Shown here: positions 16,641 to 24,338 of the stretch, piece by piece
Layout: every line of letters starts with the position of its first letter
Numbering within the stretch: the first letter of the stretch is position 1
Assembly: GCF_014083865.1 (NCBI RefSeq)
Contig: NZ_JACEFA010000005.1
Coordinates: 62,001-126,000, forward strand
Length of the DNA stretch: 64,000 nucleotides
Origin: Paraliobacillus salinarum
GTDB taxonomy: Bacteria; Bacillota; Bacilli; Bacillales; Amphibacillaceae
Direction: 5' to 3'
Made by a program: the position numbers and the translations under genes
Notes under the pieces: model-generated
Told to the model about the DNA's origin: nothing
Seen by the model: the letters and a program-made list of their open reading frames with translations, nothing else
The model's database searches: none

Positions 16641-17111
16641 TTGAGAAAGCTATATCATTTTAGAATAAAAAAATCTATTATAGGTGAAGAAAAAGCTATG
16701 ACTCTAGTAGAAGTACTGGCTTCTATTTTATTATTGTCTATTATTATTGTGACTTTCTTAACTTTTTTCATTCAATCTAGGAAGACAGTAGACGTATCAA
16801 ATGAAATAAGTGATGCGACTTATATTGCCCAAACAGAAATAGAGAACATTTATCATATTAGCGAAACAGTGCCTTTTTTAGATGGAGTGGATCAGTTGAA
16901 GACCGAATCAAATTCATACGATGGTTCATCTGGTCAGCATAAGTTCACTAAAACAGTAGAGACGAATAAAGTGAAAATTAGTATTGCAGCAGCAAAAGAT
17001 GAAGCAGATCAAGTAATTAGTGATAAATTGAAAAGTGTACTTGTGCTTGTATATGATCCATCAGGTAAATTAAAAGGTCAAATGGAAACAAAAATTCTTT
17101 GGGAAGAATAG
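16641..17111 (+). CDS. Type IV minor prepilin, PilV-like
   Basis: 156 residues from TTG 16641 (AAGGAA upstream). A basic leader is followed by EEKAMTLVEVLASILLLSIIIVTFL: the prepilin N-methylation motif with Glu at mature position 5 and a long hydrophobic helix. The residue before the cleavage site is Ala and the first mature residue Met, instead of the usual Gly and Phe. A C-terminal globular part (about 50-156) includes KTVETNKVKISIAAAKDE. It opens the pilus operon, so it is probably a minor pilin that primes assembly, cut by PilD (23571-24326). The next gene starts 12 bp after its stop. Confidence 0.85.
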   Translation: MRKLYHFRIKKSIIGEEKAMTLVEVLASILLLSIIIVTFLTFFIQSRKTVDVSNEISDATYIAQTEIENIYHISETVPFLDGVDQLKTESNSYDGSSGQHKFTKTVETNKVKISIAAAKDEADQVISDKLKSVLVLVYDPSGKLKGQMETKILWEE

Positions 17112-17123
17112 TAGGTGTTTTCC

Positions 17124-17543
17124 ATGTGGAAGGAACAAAAAGGAATTACATTAGTCGAGTTGTTAGCTGTTCTATCTTTAATGTCCATCATTATTATGCT
17201 AGTAGGTTCTGCTATGATGTTTGGCCAGAAGCAATACAAAAATCAAACAGAAATAATAGAACAACAGGATCAGGTTCGTTACGTCATGGCAACGTTAACG
17301 AAGGAAATACGTTCACATAACTCTAGTCAAATAAGTGTGTCTGGTAATGTGTTAAATATCGGATCAGATAGCTATGAATTCAGTGCACCACAAGTATTAA
17401 AGAATGGAACTCCAATGAGTGATCGAATTGGAGTATTTGAAGTTGAAAAAAATGATTTAGAACTAGATATTACGATAGCTAGTTCAGCTGTTGGAGGAAA
17501 TGAACAACAACGCTTATCGACAATATTATACCTAAGGAAGTAG
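17124..17543 (+). CDS. Type IV minor prepilin, PilW-like
   Basis: 139 residues from ATG 17124, with TAGGTG six bases upstream; a GTG at 17115 lies inside that site. The leader MWKEQKG is followed by ITLVELLAVLSLMSIIIMLVGSA, a standard class III signal with Gly before the cut and Glu at mature position 5. The globular part is short and strand-rich (ISVSGNVLNIGSDSYEFS). It lies between another minor pilin and a PilX-like protein, the usual set of initiator pilins. The following gene starts ten bases after its stop. Confidence 0.87.
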   Translation: MWKEQKGITLVELLAVLSLMSIIIMLVGSAMMFGQKQYKNQTEIIEQQDQVRYVMATLTKEIRSHNSSQISVSGNVLNIGSDSYEFSAPQVLKNGTPMSDRIGVFEVEKNDLELDITIASSAVGGNEQQRLSTILYLRK

Positions 17544-17553
17544 GTGAAAGTCG

Positions 17554-19008
17554 GTGTTTTTTTCTATAAAAGATCGATGGAAAGAAGAAGATGGTTCCAT
17601 TTTAGCTACTGTATTGATGACATTAACTGTATTGTCTTTATTAGGTACAGCACTAGCTACCGCTTCATTTGCCAATGTGAATTTATCCAGTGTTGATCGT
17701 GCGTATCAATCAACTTTTTATATTGCAGAGGGTGGGGCTAACCAAACGTATGCTTCAATAGAAACTATTGTTAAAGATGTCTATAATACCACTAGTAATC
17801 AAGCAGAATTTTATACAACATTTAATAACAAGCTAGACGAGTTAGATAACAAAGTACTGACTAACTTTTCTAGTGTATTTGAAGATAACCCCTCAGCGAA
17901 TATATCCATCCAAGAGCTAAATACTACAAATCCTAGAAATTATCAAATTGTATCAGAAGGTGTAATTGGTGAAAGAGCCCGTACAGTGACACGCCCTTTT
18001 CAGATTAATTGGACATCAGGAAATGTCTTGAATATTCCAGATAGAGCAGTAGCAATCGTTAAAAATGATATTAACTTATCAGGCTCATCAGCTTTAAAAG
18101 GAAATGTCTATATTAAATCATCTGATCCTAACACGATCAATATGCGTGGGAACCCATCAATTACAGATGGATTTGCATATGTGCCAGAAGTTGCCGTTGA
18201 TCAGGCTTTGAATCATTCAGGGGGAACACCACCGGGAGTAAAACCAAATATAGATATATTACCTTGGACAGCATATCACCAGATTGTTGATTCGTTTCCG
18301 GTTTTCCCTTCTTATCCTCTAGCAGATGATGAGAGGGTTGGAAGCTTTGATGTTATTAAGAATGGAGATTTGAATATAACCAACTATCAAGCAGACGGTT
18401 ATACATTAAATTTGTCAGAAGATATATCTCTAAAAAATATATCTATAAATAGCAATTACGATTTACAAATTAACACAAACAATCAGAATGTTGACATTGT
18501 CGTTAACAATTTAAATGTAACAAATGGGAAGGTAAAGATTATCGGGAGAGGAACCGTTAATTTTTATATTAAAAATAAACTAGCAGTGGGTTCAGGAAGT
18601 GAAGTCAACACTGGAGGTTCGATTAACCAAGTAAATGTCTATTTAGCAGGTAATAAAAGTGTGAATTTAGCTGGTAGTACAAACATTAATGGTTCGTTAT
18701 TTGCTGAAGCTGCTGATGTTACGCTAAGCGGTGGTGGGGGCTTTAAAGGATTTATTGTTACTGGAGGTAACAACGTAACTTTTAATGGTGGTTCTTTTTC
18801 GGATTTATTATTACTAGCCCCGAATGCAAATGTTAATGTCAAGGGTGGAGCAAAGATCACAGGAACATTAATTGGAAATTCATTGACTGGTAGTGGTGGG
18901 ACTGGTGTTACGTATAAAGATATGTCAAGCGAATTTCCTTTTGACTCAGGTGGCTCAACATCAGATGATGATTTAATTACAAAAGAACCATCGGTAGAAA
19001 TAAATTGA
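17554..19008 (+). CDS. PilX-like protein with C-terminal beta-solenoid
   Basis: 484 residues, GTG start with TAGGTGAAAG upstream. The N terminus (EEDGSILATVLMTLTVLSLLGTALATASF) is the PilX_N-type membrane helix, which lacks the canonical prepilin Glu motif. A variable region with many Asn and Thr follows (about 50-220). The C-terminal half (about 265-465) is a run of short G/N/V-rich rungs (VNLAGSTNINGSLFAEAADV, VTFNGGSFSDLLLLAPNANV), the pattern of a right-handed beta-helix as in bactofilin or DUF7305-like domains. The size is far above that of normal minor pilins. Its place among minor pilins suggests a tip-located or surface adhesin, which is inference. Confidence 0.82.
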   Translation: MFFSIKDRWKEEDGSILATVLMTLTVLSLLGTALATASFANVNLSSVDRAYQSTFYIAEGGANQTYASIETIVKDVYNTTSNQAEFYTTFNNKLDELDNKVLTNFSSVFEDNPSANISIQELNTTNPRNYQIVSEGVIGERARTVTRPFQINWTSGNVLNIPDRAVAIVKNDINLSGSSALKGNVYIKSSDPNTINMRGNPSITDGFAYVPEVAVDQALNHSGGTPPGVKPNIDILPWTAYHQIVDSFPVFPSYPLADDERVGSFDVIKNGDLNITNYQADGYTLNLSEDISLKNISINSNYDLQINTNNQNVDIVVNNLNVTNGKVKIIGRGTVNFYIKNKLAVGSGSEVNTGGSINQVNVYLAGNKSVNLAGSTNINGSLFAEAADVTLSGGGGFKGFIVTGGNNVTFNGGSFSDLLLLAPNANVNVKGGAKITGTLIGNSLTGSGGTGVTYKDMSSEFPFDSGGSTSDDDLITKEPSVEIN

Positions 19009-19040
19009 TGTAAGAAAATTAACACGAAACGAGGTATCTC

Positions 19041-20666
19041 ATGGTTACTCGAACGAAACGAAAACTTGGTGATGTTTTAAAGGAAAACGAGCTAATTACA
19101 GAGCAAGAAATTATTCAGGCACTAGAACAGAAAAAACCAGAGCAAAAGCTAGGCGATGCATTAGTTGAGCAAGGGTATATCACAGAGCGACAACTGTTAG
19201 AAGTTTTAGAGATTCATTTAAAAATTAATAGTGTTTCTTTATATCGCTTTTCAATTGATGTCGAGCTGATCGATTTAGTTCAAAAGGATTTTGCGAGACA
19301 ATATATCTTATTACCGATCGAGCAAAGAGAAAACATATTGACTGTTGCAATGAATGATCCGTTAGATTATTACGCTATTGATTATTTAGAGCTTTCAACT
19401 GGTTTTACCGTAAAACCAGTCATTGCAACAAAAGATGATATCCTTCAAGCCATTAATAAATATTATGATATGGGTAGCGTCTATACAGACGATGAGATGG
19501 ATGCAGATGACGCGCCAGCTATTCGTGTGTTAGATCAAATATTACAAACTGGTGTAACAATGAAAGCTAGTGACATTCATATTGATCCGACAGAAACGAA
19601 AGTAATTATCCGATATAGAGTGGATGGTACGTTGCGTTCTGAAAAAACAGTACCAAGAAAATTACAAAATGCACTAATTGCTCGTGTGAAAATTTTATCA
19701 GAATTAAATATTACTGAAACGAGATTACCGCAAGATGGTCGAATTCGGTTAATGATTGATACGAAGCCAGTTGATCTACGTATTTCTACTTTGCCAACTG
19801 TTTTCGGTGAAAAAATTGTTATTCGTATTTTAGATTTATCTAATATATTTAAAACATTAACAGAGCTTGACTTCTCTGAAGCGACACTAAATAAATATAG
19901 CGAAGCAATTAAACAACCATCTGGGTTAATTTTGCTAACAGGCCCCACTGGTTCTGGTAAGACAACAACCTTATATGGATCGATAAATGAGCTTAATCAG
20001 GAAGATGTCAACATTATTACAATTGAAGATCCAGTGGAATATCAGTTGGAAGGGATTAACCAAGTGCAAGTAAACAGTACTGTTGGGTTGACATTCGCTA
20101 AAGGTTTGCGATCAATATTGCGACAGGACCCAAATATTATTATGGTTGGGGAAATTCGAGATAGAGAAACGGCTGAGATTGCTATCCGATCAGCACTTAC
20201 TGGACATTTAGTATTTAGTACACTGCACACCAACAGTGCAATTGCTGCAATTCCCCGTCTTTTTGATATGGGTGTTGAACCTTATCTTGTTGTCTCTGCA
20301 TTATCTGCGGTTATGGCACAACGTTTGGTAAAAAAAGTATGTCCGGATTGCAAAAAAAAGCGTCCTATTTCTGAGATGGAAAAGCAAATCCTTAAAAACC
20401 GTCCAATAGAGATAAATGAAGTATATGAAGGACCAGGTTGTGATGGCTGTAGACATACAGGATATCGCGGACGGTTAGCAATCCACGAATTATTAATCAT
20501 TGACGAAAAAGTAAAGAGTTTAATGATGAATCAATCAAACATGTCTGAAATTAAAGCATATTTAAAAGATAACCAAATGCGATTTTTATTAGATGATGGA
20601 TTGTTAAAAGTAAAAAATGGTTTAACAACAATAGATGAAGTATTACGAGTAGCAACGGAAGAGTAG
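19041..20666 (+). CDS. pilB: Type IV pilus extension ATPase PilB
   Basis: 541 residues. Hexameric ATPase that powers pilus assembly from the cytoplasmic face of the membrane. The N terminus has two MshEN-like repeats (KLGDVLKENELITEQEIIQA and KLGDALVEQGYITERQLLEV), a domain that binds c-di-GMP in MshE and some PilB proteins. The core has Walker A GPTGSGKTT (301-309), the Asp box region ITIEDPVEYQ, the Walker B region IIMVGEIRDRETAEIA and the His box TLHTNSA. A tetracysteine zinc site (Cys434, 437, 467, 470) is present, as in PilB/GspE. pilT begins nine bases after the stop. The alternative reading, a competence ComGA, is disfavoured by length and by the neighbouring pilT. Confidence 0.95.
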   Translation: MVTRTKRKLGDVLKENELITEQEIIQALEQKKPEQKLGDALVEQGYITERQLLEVLEIHLKINSVSLYRFSIDVELIDLVQKDFARQYILLPIEQRENILTVAMNDPLDYYAIDYLELSTGFTVKPVIATKDDILQAINKYYDMGSVYTDDEMDADDAPAIRVLDQILQTGVTMKASDIHIDPTETKVIIRYRVDGTLRSEKTVPRKLQNALIARVKILSELNITETRLPQDGRIRLMIDTKPVDLRISTLPTVFGEKIVIRILDLSNIFKTLTELDFSEATLNKYSEAIKQPSGLILLTGPTGSGKTTTLYGSINELNQEDVNIITIEDPVEYQLEGINQVQVNSTVGLTFAKGLRSILRQDPNIIMVGEIRDRETAEIAIRSALTGHLVFSTLHTNSAIAAIPRLFDMGVEPYLVVSALSAVMAQRLVKKVCPDCKKKRPISEMEKQILKNRPIEINEVYEGPGCDGCRHTGYRGRLAIHELLIIDEKVKSLMMNQSNMSEIKAYLKDNQMRFLLDDGLLKVKNGLTTIDEVLRVATEE

Positions 20667-20675
20667 GTGAATTTC

Positions 20676-21707
20676 ATGCATTATGATTTGGAAGATTTAC
20701 TAATATCCGCACACCGAAAGAACGCATCAGATGTTCATTTAACAGTCGGATCAAAACCTGTATTTAGAATTGATGGAAGACTACAACCTTTTGGTGAAAA
20801 GAAACTACAACCAGAAGATACAGAAAGAATGGCAAAGGGGATTTTAACCGAAGCATTATGGGACAAGTTAGTGAAAGAGCGTGAGCTGGACTTATCACAT
20901 GGAGTGAAGCAAGTTTCGCGTTTCAGAATGAATATTTATTTTCAGCGGAATTGTCTTTCGTTAGCAATTCGAACTATCCCGACATCCATTCCGTCAATTG
21001 AGTCTTTAAATCTTTCTGATGTAATCAAAGAAGTTGCGCAATTATCACAAGGGTTAGTATTAGTAACGGGACCTACAGGAAGCGGGAAAAGTACGTCATT
21101 AGCTTCGATGATCGATTATATGAATCAACGAATGAATCGTCACATTATAACGTTAGAAGATCCGATTGAATATTTGCATCAACATAATCAGTGTCTAATT
21201 GACCAACGTGAAATTGGCTTTGATACGATGAATTTCCAAAAAGGTTTACGTGCATGTTTACGACAAGATCCTGATGTCATTTTAGTAGGTGAAATGAGAG
21301 ATTTAGAGACGATATCAACAGCCATAACAGCTGCAGAAACAGGTCATTTAGTTTTAGGTACTTTACATACAACAAGTGCAGCATCTACGATGGATCGAAT
21401 TATTGATGTGTTTCCTGCTCATCAAAAAGGACAAATTAGAGTCCAACTTGCTAACGTATTAGAGGCAATCATTTCGCAGAGATTGTTTCCTTTACTAAAG
21501 GGAGCAGGAAGAGTAGCAGCAACAGAAATATTAATCAATACACCAGCTGTTAAAAATTTAATTCGTTCAGAAAAAATGCATCAGATTCCTAATACAATGC
21601 AAACATCAAAAGAGTTTGGCATGCACACGATGACAATGGATATTAAACGATTATTGCAAGCAGGTATGATAAGTGAAAAACATGCGGCAGCATATTTGAA
21701 AGATTAA
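20676..21707 (+). CDS. pilT: Type IV pilus retraction ATPase PilT
   Basis: 343 residues from ATG 20676 (GTAGGTG upstream; a GTG at 20667 is inside that site). Disassembly motor that retracts the pilus for twitching and DNA or surface pulling. It has the PilT N-terminal domain (ASDVHLTVGSKPVFRIDG), Walker A GPTGSGKST with Lys138, the ITLEDPIEYLH Asp box, the Walker B-like VILVGEMRDLETI, and the His box TLHTTSAASTMDRIIDVFP. The AIRTIP-type linker is also visible. Its presence means these are retractable pili, not only a competence pseudopilus. It sits between pilB and pilC with short gaps. Confidence 0.96.
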   Translation: MHYDLEDLLISAHRKNASDVHLTVGSKPVFRIDGRLQPFGEKKLQPEDTERMAKGILTEALWDKLVKERELDLSHGVKQVSRFRMNIYFQRNCLSLAIRTIPTSIPSIESLNLSDVIKEVAQLSQGLVLVTGPTGSGKSTSLASMIDYMNQRMNRHIITLEDPIEYLHQHNQCLIDQREIGFDTMNFQKGLRACLRQDPDVILVGEMRDLETISTAITAAETGHLVLGTLHTTSAASTMDRIIDVFPAHQKGQIRVQLANVLEAIISQRLFPLLKGAGRVAATEILINTPAVKNLIRSEKMHQIPNTMQTSKEFGMHTMTMDIKRLLQAGMISEKHAAAYLKD

Positions 21708-21749
21708 AACTATTAAATTCATTGCAAGTAGAGAAAGAAGGTGAAGCGA

Positions 21750-22952
21750 ATGAAGTATTTCTCATATAAAGCAAAAGATCTCGAAGGAAAATTGATCAAA
21801 GGAAAAGTTAATAGTGAAACAGAAAAGGAAGCAATTAGACATTTAAAGACAAATGATCTTATCTTGTTTGAACTAAAGGAACTGAACCCATTATTACATA
21901 AGGATATTTATATTGGTAGTCCTGTTAAGAATAAGGACTTTGTTATTTTTTTGCGACAGTTTGCTACATTAATTGATGCAGGAATCACCCTGGTTGAGGC
22001 GACAGTTATTCTGCAAGAACAAACACAAAGTAAACCGTTAAGAAAAGCGTTAAACCAAGTGCAATATTCATTGGAAGAAGGAATTAGCTTATCAGATTCA
22101 TTGACGGAGTTCCCTCGACTATTCCCAGAATTATTTATTAGTATGGTGCGAGCTGGGGAAGTAAGTGGTAATTTAGATGAAATACTAAATCGAATGGCCA
22201 ATTATTACGAAAAACAATACCAACTGCGGCAGAAAATTGTAACCGCATTGACCTATCCAATGGTTGTTGGAGTTGTAGCTGTTGTTATTACTATATTTTT
22301 ATTAGCGGTCATTGTGCCTATATTTACGGATATGTTTCTATCATTTGATCAAGAGATTCCAGCTTACACGCAAGTCGTTTTACAGATCAGTGAAGTGGTT
22401 CAAACATATTGGTGGGTGTTGCTATTTATTGCTTTCATGGGTGTGATTTCTGTACGTCTGTTGGATAAAAACCCAACGATGTCCTACTATATGGATGTAT
22501 TAAAATTAAGAATTCCGATATTCGGTGTATTTATTCAAAAAGCCTTGTTAGCTAGAATGACTCAAACTTTAAGTTCATTATTAAATAGTTCTGTTCCTAT
22601 TTTACAAGCAGTCGCTATTACGGAGAACGTGATTGATAACAAGGTGATGAAACAAGTGCTACAAAGCTCCAAAGATTCATTGGAACGAGGAGAATCAATG
22701 ACGGAACCAATGAAAAAACATTGGATATTTCCTAGATTAATTACACAAATGATCACAGTAGGAGAACGAACTGGCTCGGTGGATGCGATGCTAAAAAAAG
22801 TATCGGAATTCTATGAGCAAGAACTAGATGAAAGCTCTGATAAATTAAAATCTTTGATCGAACCTGTCATGATTATTTTCTTAGCTTTTGTTGTAGGAGC
22901 AATTGTTTTATCAATTGTCATCCCAATGTTTAGTTTATTTGAAAATATCTAA
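21750..22952 (+). CDS. pilC: Type IV pilus inner membrane platform PilC
   Basis: 400 residues; ATG 21750 lies six bases after AAGGTGA. GspF/PilC family platform protein that couples the PilB and PilT motors to the growing pilus. Two homologous cytoplasmic helical domains (about 60-180 and 265-370; FLRQFATLIDAGITLVEATV and ARMTQTLSSLLNSSVPILQA) alternate with three membrane helices (about 170-195, 215-235 and 370-395). Length and layout are typical. It is the last gene before the pilA leader; read-through from here would meet the riboswitch terminator. Confidence 0.95.
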   Translation: MKYFSYKAKDLEGKLIKGKVNSETEKEAIRHLKTNDLILFELKELNPLLHKDIYIGSPVKNKDFVIFLRQFATLIDAGITLVEATVILQEQTQSKPLRKALNQVQYSLEEGISLSDSLTEFPRLFPELFISMVRAGEVSGNLDEILNRMANYYEKQYQLRQKIVTALTYPMVVGVVAVVITIFLLAVIVPIFTDMFLSFDQEIPAYTQVVLQISEVVQTYWWVLLFIAFMGVISVRLLDKNPTMSYYMDVLKLRIPIFGVFIQKALLARMTQTLSSLLNSSVPILQAVAITENVIDNKVMKQVLQSSKDSLERGESMTEPMKKHWIFPRLITQMITVGERTGSVDAMLKKVSEFYEQELDESSDKLKSLIEPVMIIFLAFVVGAIVLSIVIPMFSLFENI

Positions 22953-22981
22953 AAATAATCAAAAATATAGTAGTAAAGTTA

Positions 22982-23009
22982 TAGACAGTTACCAGTTTTA
23001 TAGTATAAT
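22982..23009 (+). promoter_or_regulatory. Sigma-A promoter of pilA riboswitch transcript
   Basis: TAGACA (22982-22987), 16-bp spacer, perfect TATAAT (23004-23009). Transcription should start at about 23015-23017, exactly at the 5' strand of aptamer helix P1. Confidence 0.65.
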
Positions 23010-23015
23010 AGTAAT

Positions 23016-23136
23016 TGTTAGAAATGAATATAGGAGTGAAGAAGATCTATCTTTATCTGGGCACTTTGATAGATTGGAGCGAGTAGTGCAACCGACTGAC
23101 ACCATGAATGAGTTTGATGATGTGAGTCTTTTTTTT
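23016..23136 (+). promoter_or_regulatory. c-di-GMP-II (GEMM-II) riboswitch with terminator, upstream of pilA
   Basis: The aptamer spans 23016-23101. Its 3' half carries the class II core CTGGGCAC (23057-23064) and AGTAGTGCAACCGACTG (23082-23098), which matches the Clostridium acetobutylicum c-di-GMP-II aptamer as I recall it. ATCTATC (23045-23051) pairs with GATAGAT (23068-23074) where that aptamer has a different but equally paired helix. P1 is TGTTAG (23016-23021) with CTGACA (23096-23101). A terminator follows: GACTGACACCAT (23094-23105) with ATGATGTGAGTC (23117-23128), then eight T. Its 5' arm contains the 3' strand of P1, so ligand binding should prevent termination: an ON switch for the major pilin. 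Confidence 0.92.
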
Positions 23137-23160
23137 ATATAAAATAGGGGAGGTAACAAA

Positions 23161-23502
23161 ATGGTAAACAAGTTGAAAAAGGTTTTTCGTAATGAGAAAG
23201 GTTTTACACTAGTTGAGCTGTTGGCGGTAATTGTTATTTTAGGTATTATTATTGCAATCGCAGTGCCGGCTATTGGTAGCATTATTGATAAAGCGGAAAC
23301 TGACGCTAGTGAAAGTCAAAAAGAATTAATAATTGATGCTGCAAAGTTAGCAGATGCCAATAATGAATTTACAGGCGCAACTGAGAATGTAATGACAGTT
23401 GAAGAATTAGTTAGTGCAGGGTATTTAGAAGATAGTGATGACTCAGATTTTCCTAGCGGTAGCGTTACAAAAAGCGGAAATAAGTTTACGTATAGTGATT
23501 AA
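23161..23502 (+). CDS. pilA: Major type IV prepilin PilA
   Basis: 113 residues, ATG after GGGGAGGTAACAAA. A short basic leader ends in RNEKG, then FTLVELLAVIVILGIIIAIAVPAI: a textbook class III signal cut by PilD after Gly, with Glu at mature position 5 and the N-terminal polymerising helix. The small acidic C-terminal part (about 50-113, including VEELVSAGYLEDSDDSDFPSG) resembles compact Gram-positive pilins. The dedicated promoter and c-di-GMP riboswitch upstream, and a stable hairpin downstream, suggest it is made in excess over the rest of the operon, as expected of the main subunit. Confidence 0.95.
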   Translation: MVNKLKKVFRNEKGFTLVELLAVIVILGIIIAIAVPAIGSIIDKAETDASESQKELIIDAAKLADANNEFTGATENVMTVEELVSAGYLEDSDDSDFPSGSVTKSGNKFTYSD

Positions 23503-23524
23503 TGATTAAAATCACCCATCTTAA

Positions 23525-23548
23525 GAGATCCCTTGTACTAGGGGTCTC
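23525..23548 (+). terminator. Hairpin between pilA and pilD (partial terminator or RNA stabiliser)
   Basis: GAGATCCC (23525-23532) pairs with GGGGTCTC (23541-23548) with one wobble. No long T-run follows, so some read-through into pilD is likely. Confidence 0.5.
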
Positions 23549-23570
23549 TCTACATATCTAGGAGAATACA

Positions 23571-24326
23571 ATGGAGCTAACTATTACAATTCTATTTTTT
23601 ATATTTGGAAGTGTGTTTGGTTCATTCTTTAATGTTGTTGGATTAAGAATCCCGACGAATAATTTTTTAGAGTCAAAACGCTCGTATTGTCCACAATGTA
23701 ATAAAAACTTATCTTGGTATGAACTTATGCCGATTCTGTCCTATATACTTCAAACTGGAAAGTGCAGAGGGTGTAAGAAGCGTATTTCATCCATCTATCC
23801 AACGATGGAATTATTTACAGCTTTATTATTTGCACTAAGCTACTATTTAATCGGTTTTCAAATCGAATTACTAATGGCGTTATTACTTGTGTCACTATGT
23901 GCGATCGTCATTGTTTCTGATATAAAATATATGCTAATCCCCAATAAAATTCTTCTGTTTTTTTCACCTTTAATCCTACTCGTGCGCATGCTATCACCAC
24001 TTGATCCATGGTGGTCTCCAATTGTTGGCTCGCTGTTAGGATTTATTATGATTTTTCTCATTATACTCATTAGTAAAGGTGGGATGGGAGCAGGAGATAT
24101 GAAGCTATTCGCTTTACTAGGATTGATTGTTGGTTATCAAGGTATATTACTGACATTTTTTCTTTCTACTTTATTAGGAACAATAGGTAGTGCAATATTA
24201 CTCATTAGAAAAAAAGTAGATCGTAAATCACCAATACCGTTTGGTCCGTTTATTTGTATAGCTGCTTGTATCACTTATTTTTTCGGACAAGACATATTAA
24301 ATTGGTATATGACATCATTTTTTTAA
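23571..24326 (+). CDS. pilD: Prepilin peptidase / N-methyltransferase PilD
   Basis: 251 residues, ATG after TAGGAGAATACA. Polytopic aspartyl protease that removes the leader of the prepilins and methylates the new N terminus. The N-terminal part FGSVFGSFFNVVGLRIP is typical, followed by the two zinc-binding pairs CPQC and CRGC of the full-length bifunctional form. Catalytic Asp residues lie in VSDIKYMLIPNKIL and GMGAGDMKLFALLG. About eight hydrophobic segments. It takes the place of comC, which lies after folC in B. subtilis, and may serve any competence pseudopilins as well. Confidence 0.95.
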   Translation: MELTITILFFIFGSVFGSFFNVVGLRIPTNNFLESKRSYCPQCNKNLSWYELMPILSYILQTGKCRGCKKRISSIYPTMELFTALLFALSYYLIGFQIELLMALLLVSLCAIVIVSDIKYMLIPNKILLFFSPLILLVRMLSPLDPWWSPIVGSLLGFIMIFLIILISKGGMGAGDMKLFALLGLIVGYQGILLTFFLSTLLGTIGSAILLIRKKVDRKSPIPFGPFICIAACITYFFGQDILNWYMTSFF

Positions 24327-24338
24327 GGACGGATGAAA

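Noticed and set aside
17099-17320. 73-codon frame overlapping two pilin genes
   Set aside because: It is out of frame with a pilin that has a clear class III signal and has no domain.
19041-22952. pilB-pilT-pilC read as a comG competence operon
   Set aside because: A PilT retraction ATPase, PilMNO and a full-length PilB with the zinc site and MshEN-like domain are not part of comG operons.
22903-23142. 79-codon plus-strand frame between pilC and pilA
   Set aside because: It overlaps the end of pilC and runs through the promoter, riboswitch and terminator of pilA; the composition is not protein-like.
22953-23160. pilA leader read as a c-di-GMP-I (GEMM-I) riboswitch
   Set aside because: The class I core words are absent; the GGGCAC and AGTGCAACCGA blocks belong to class II.
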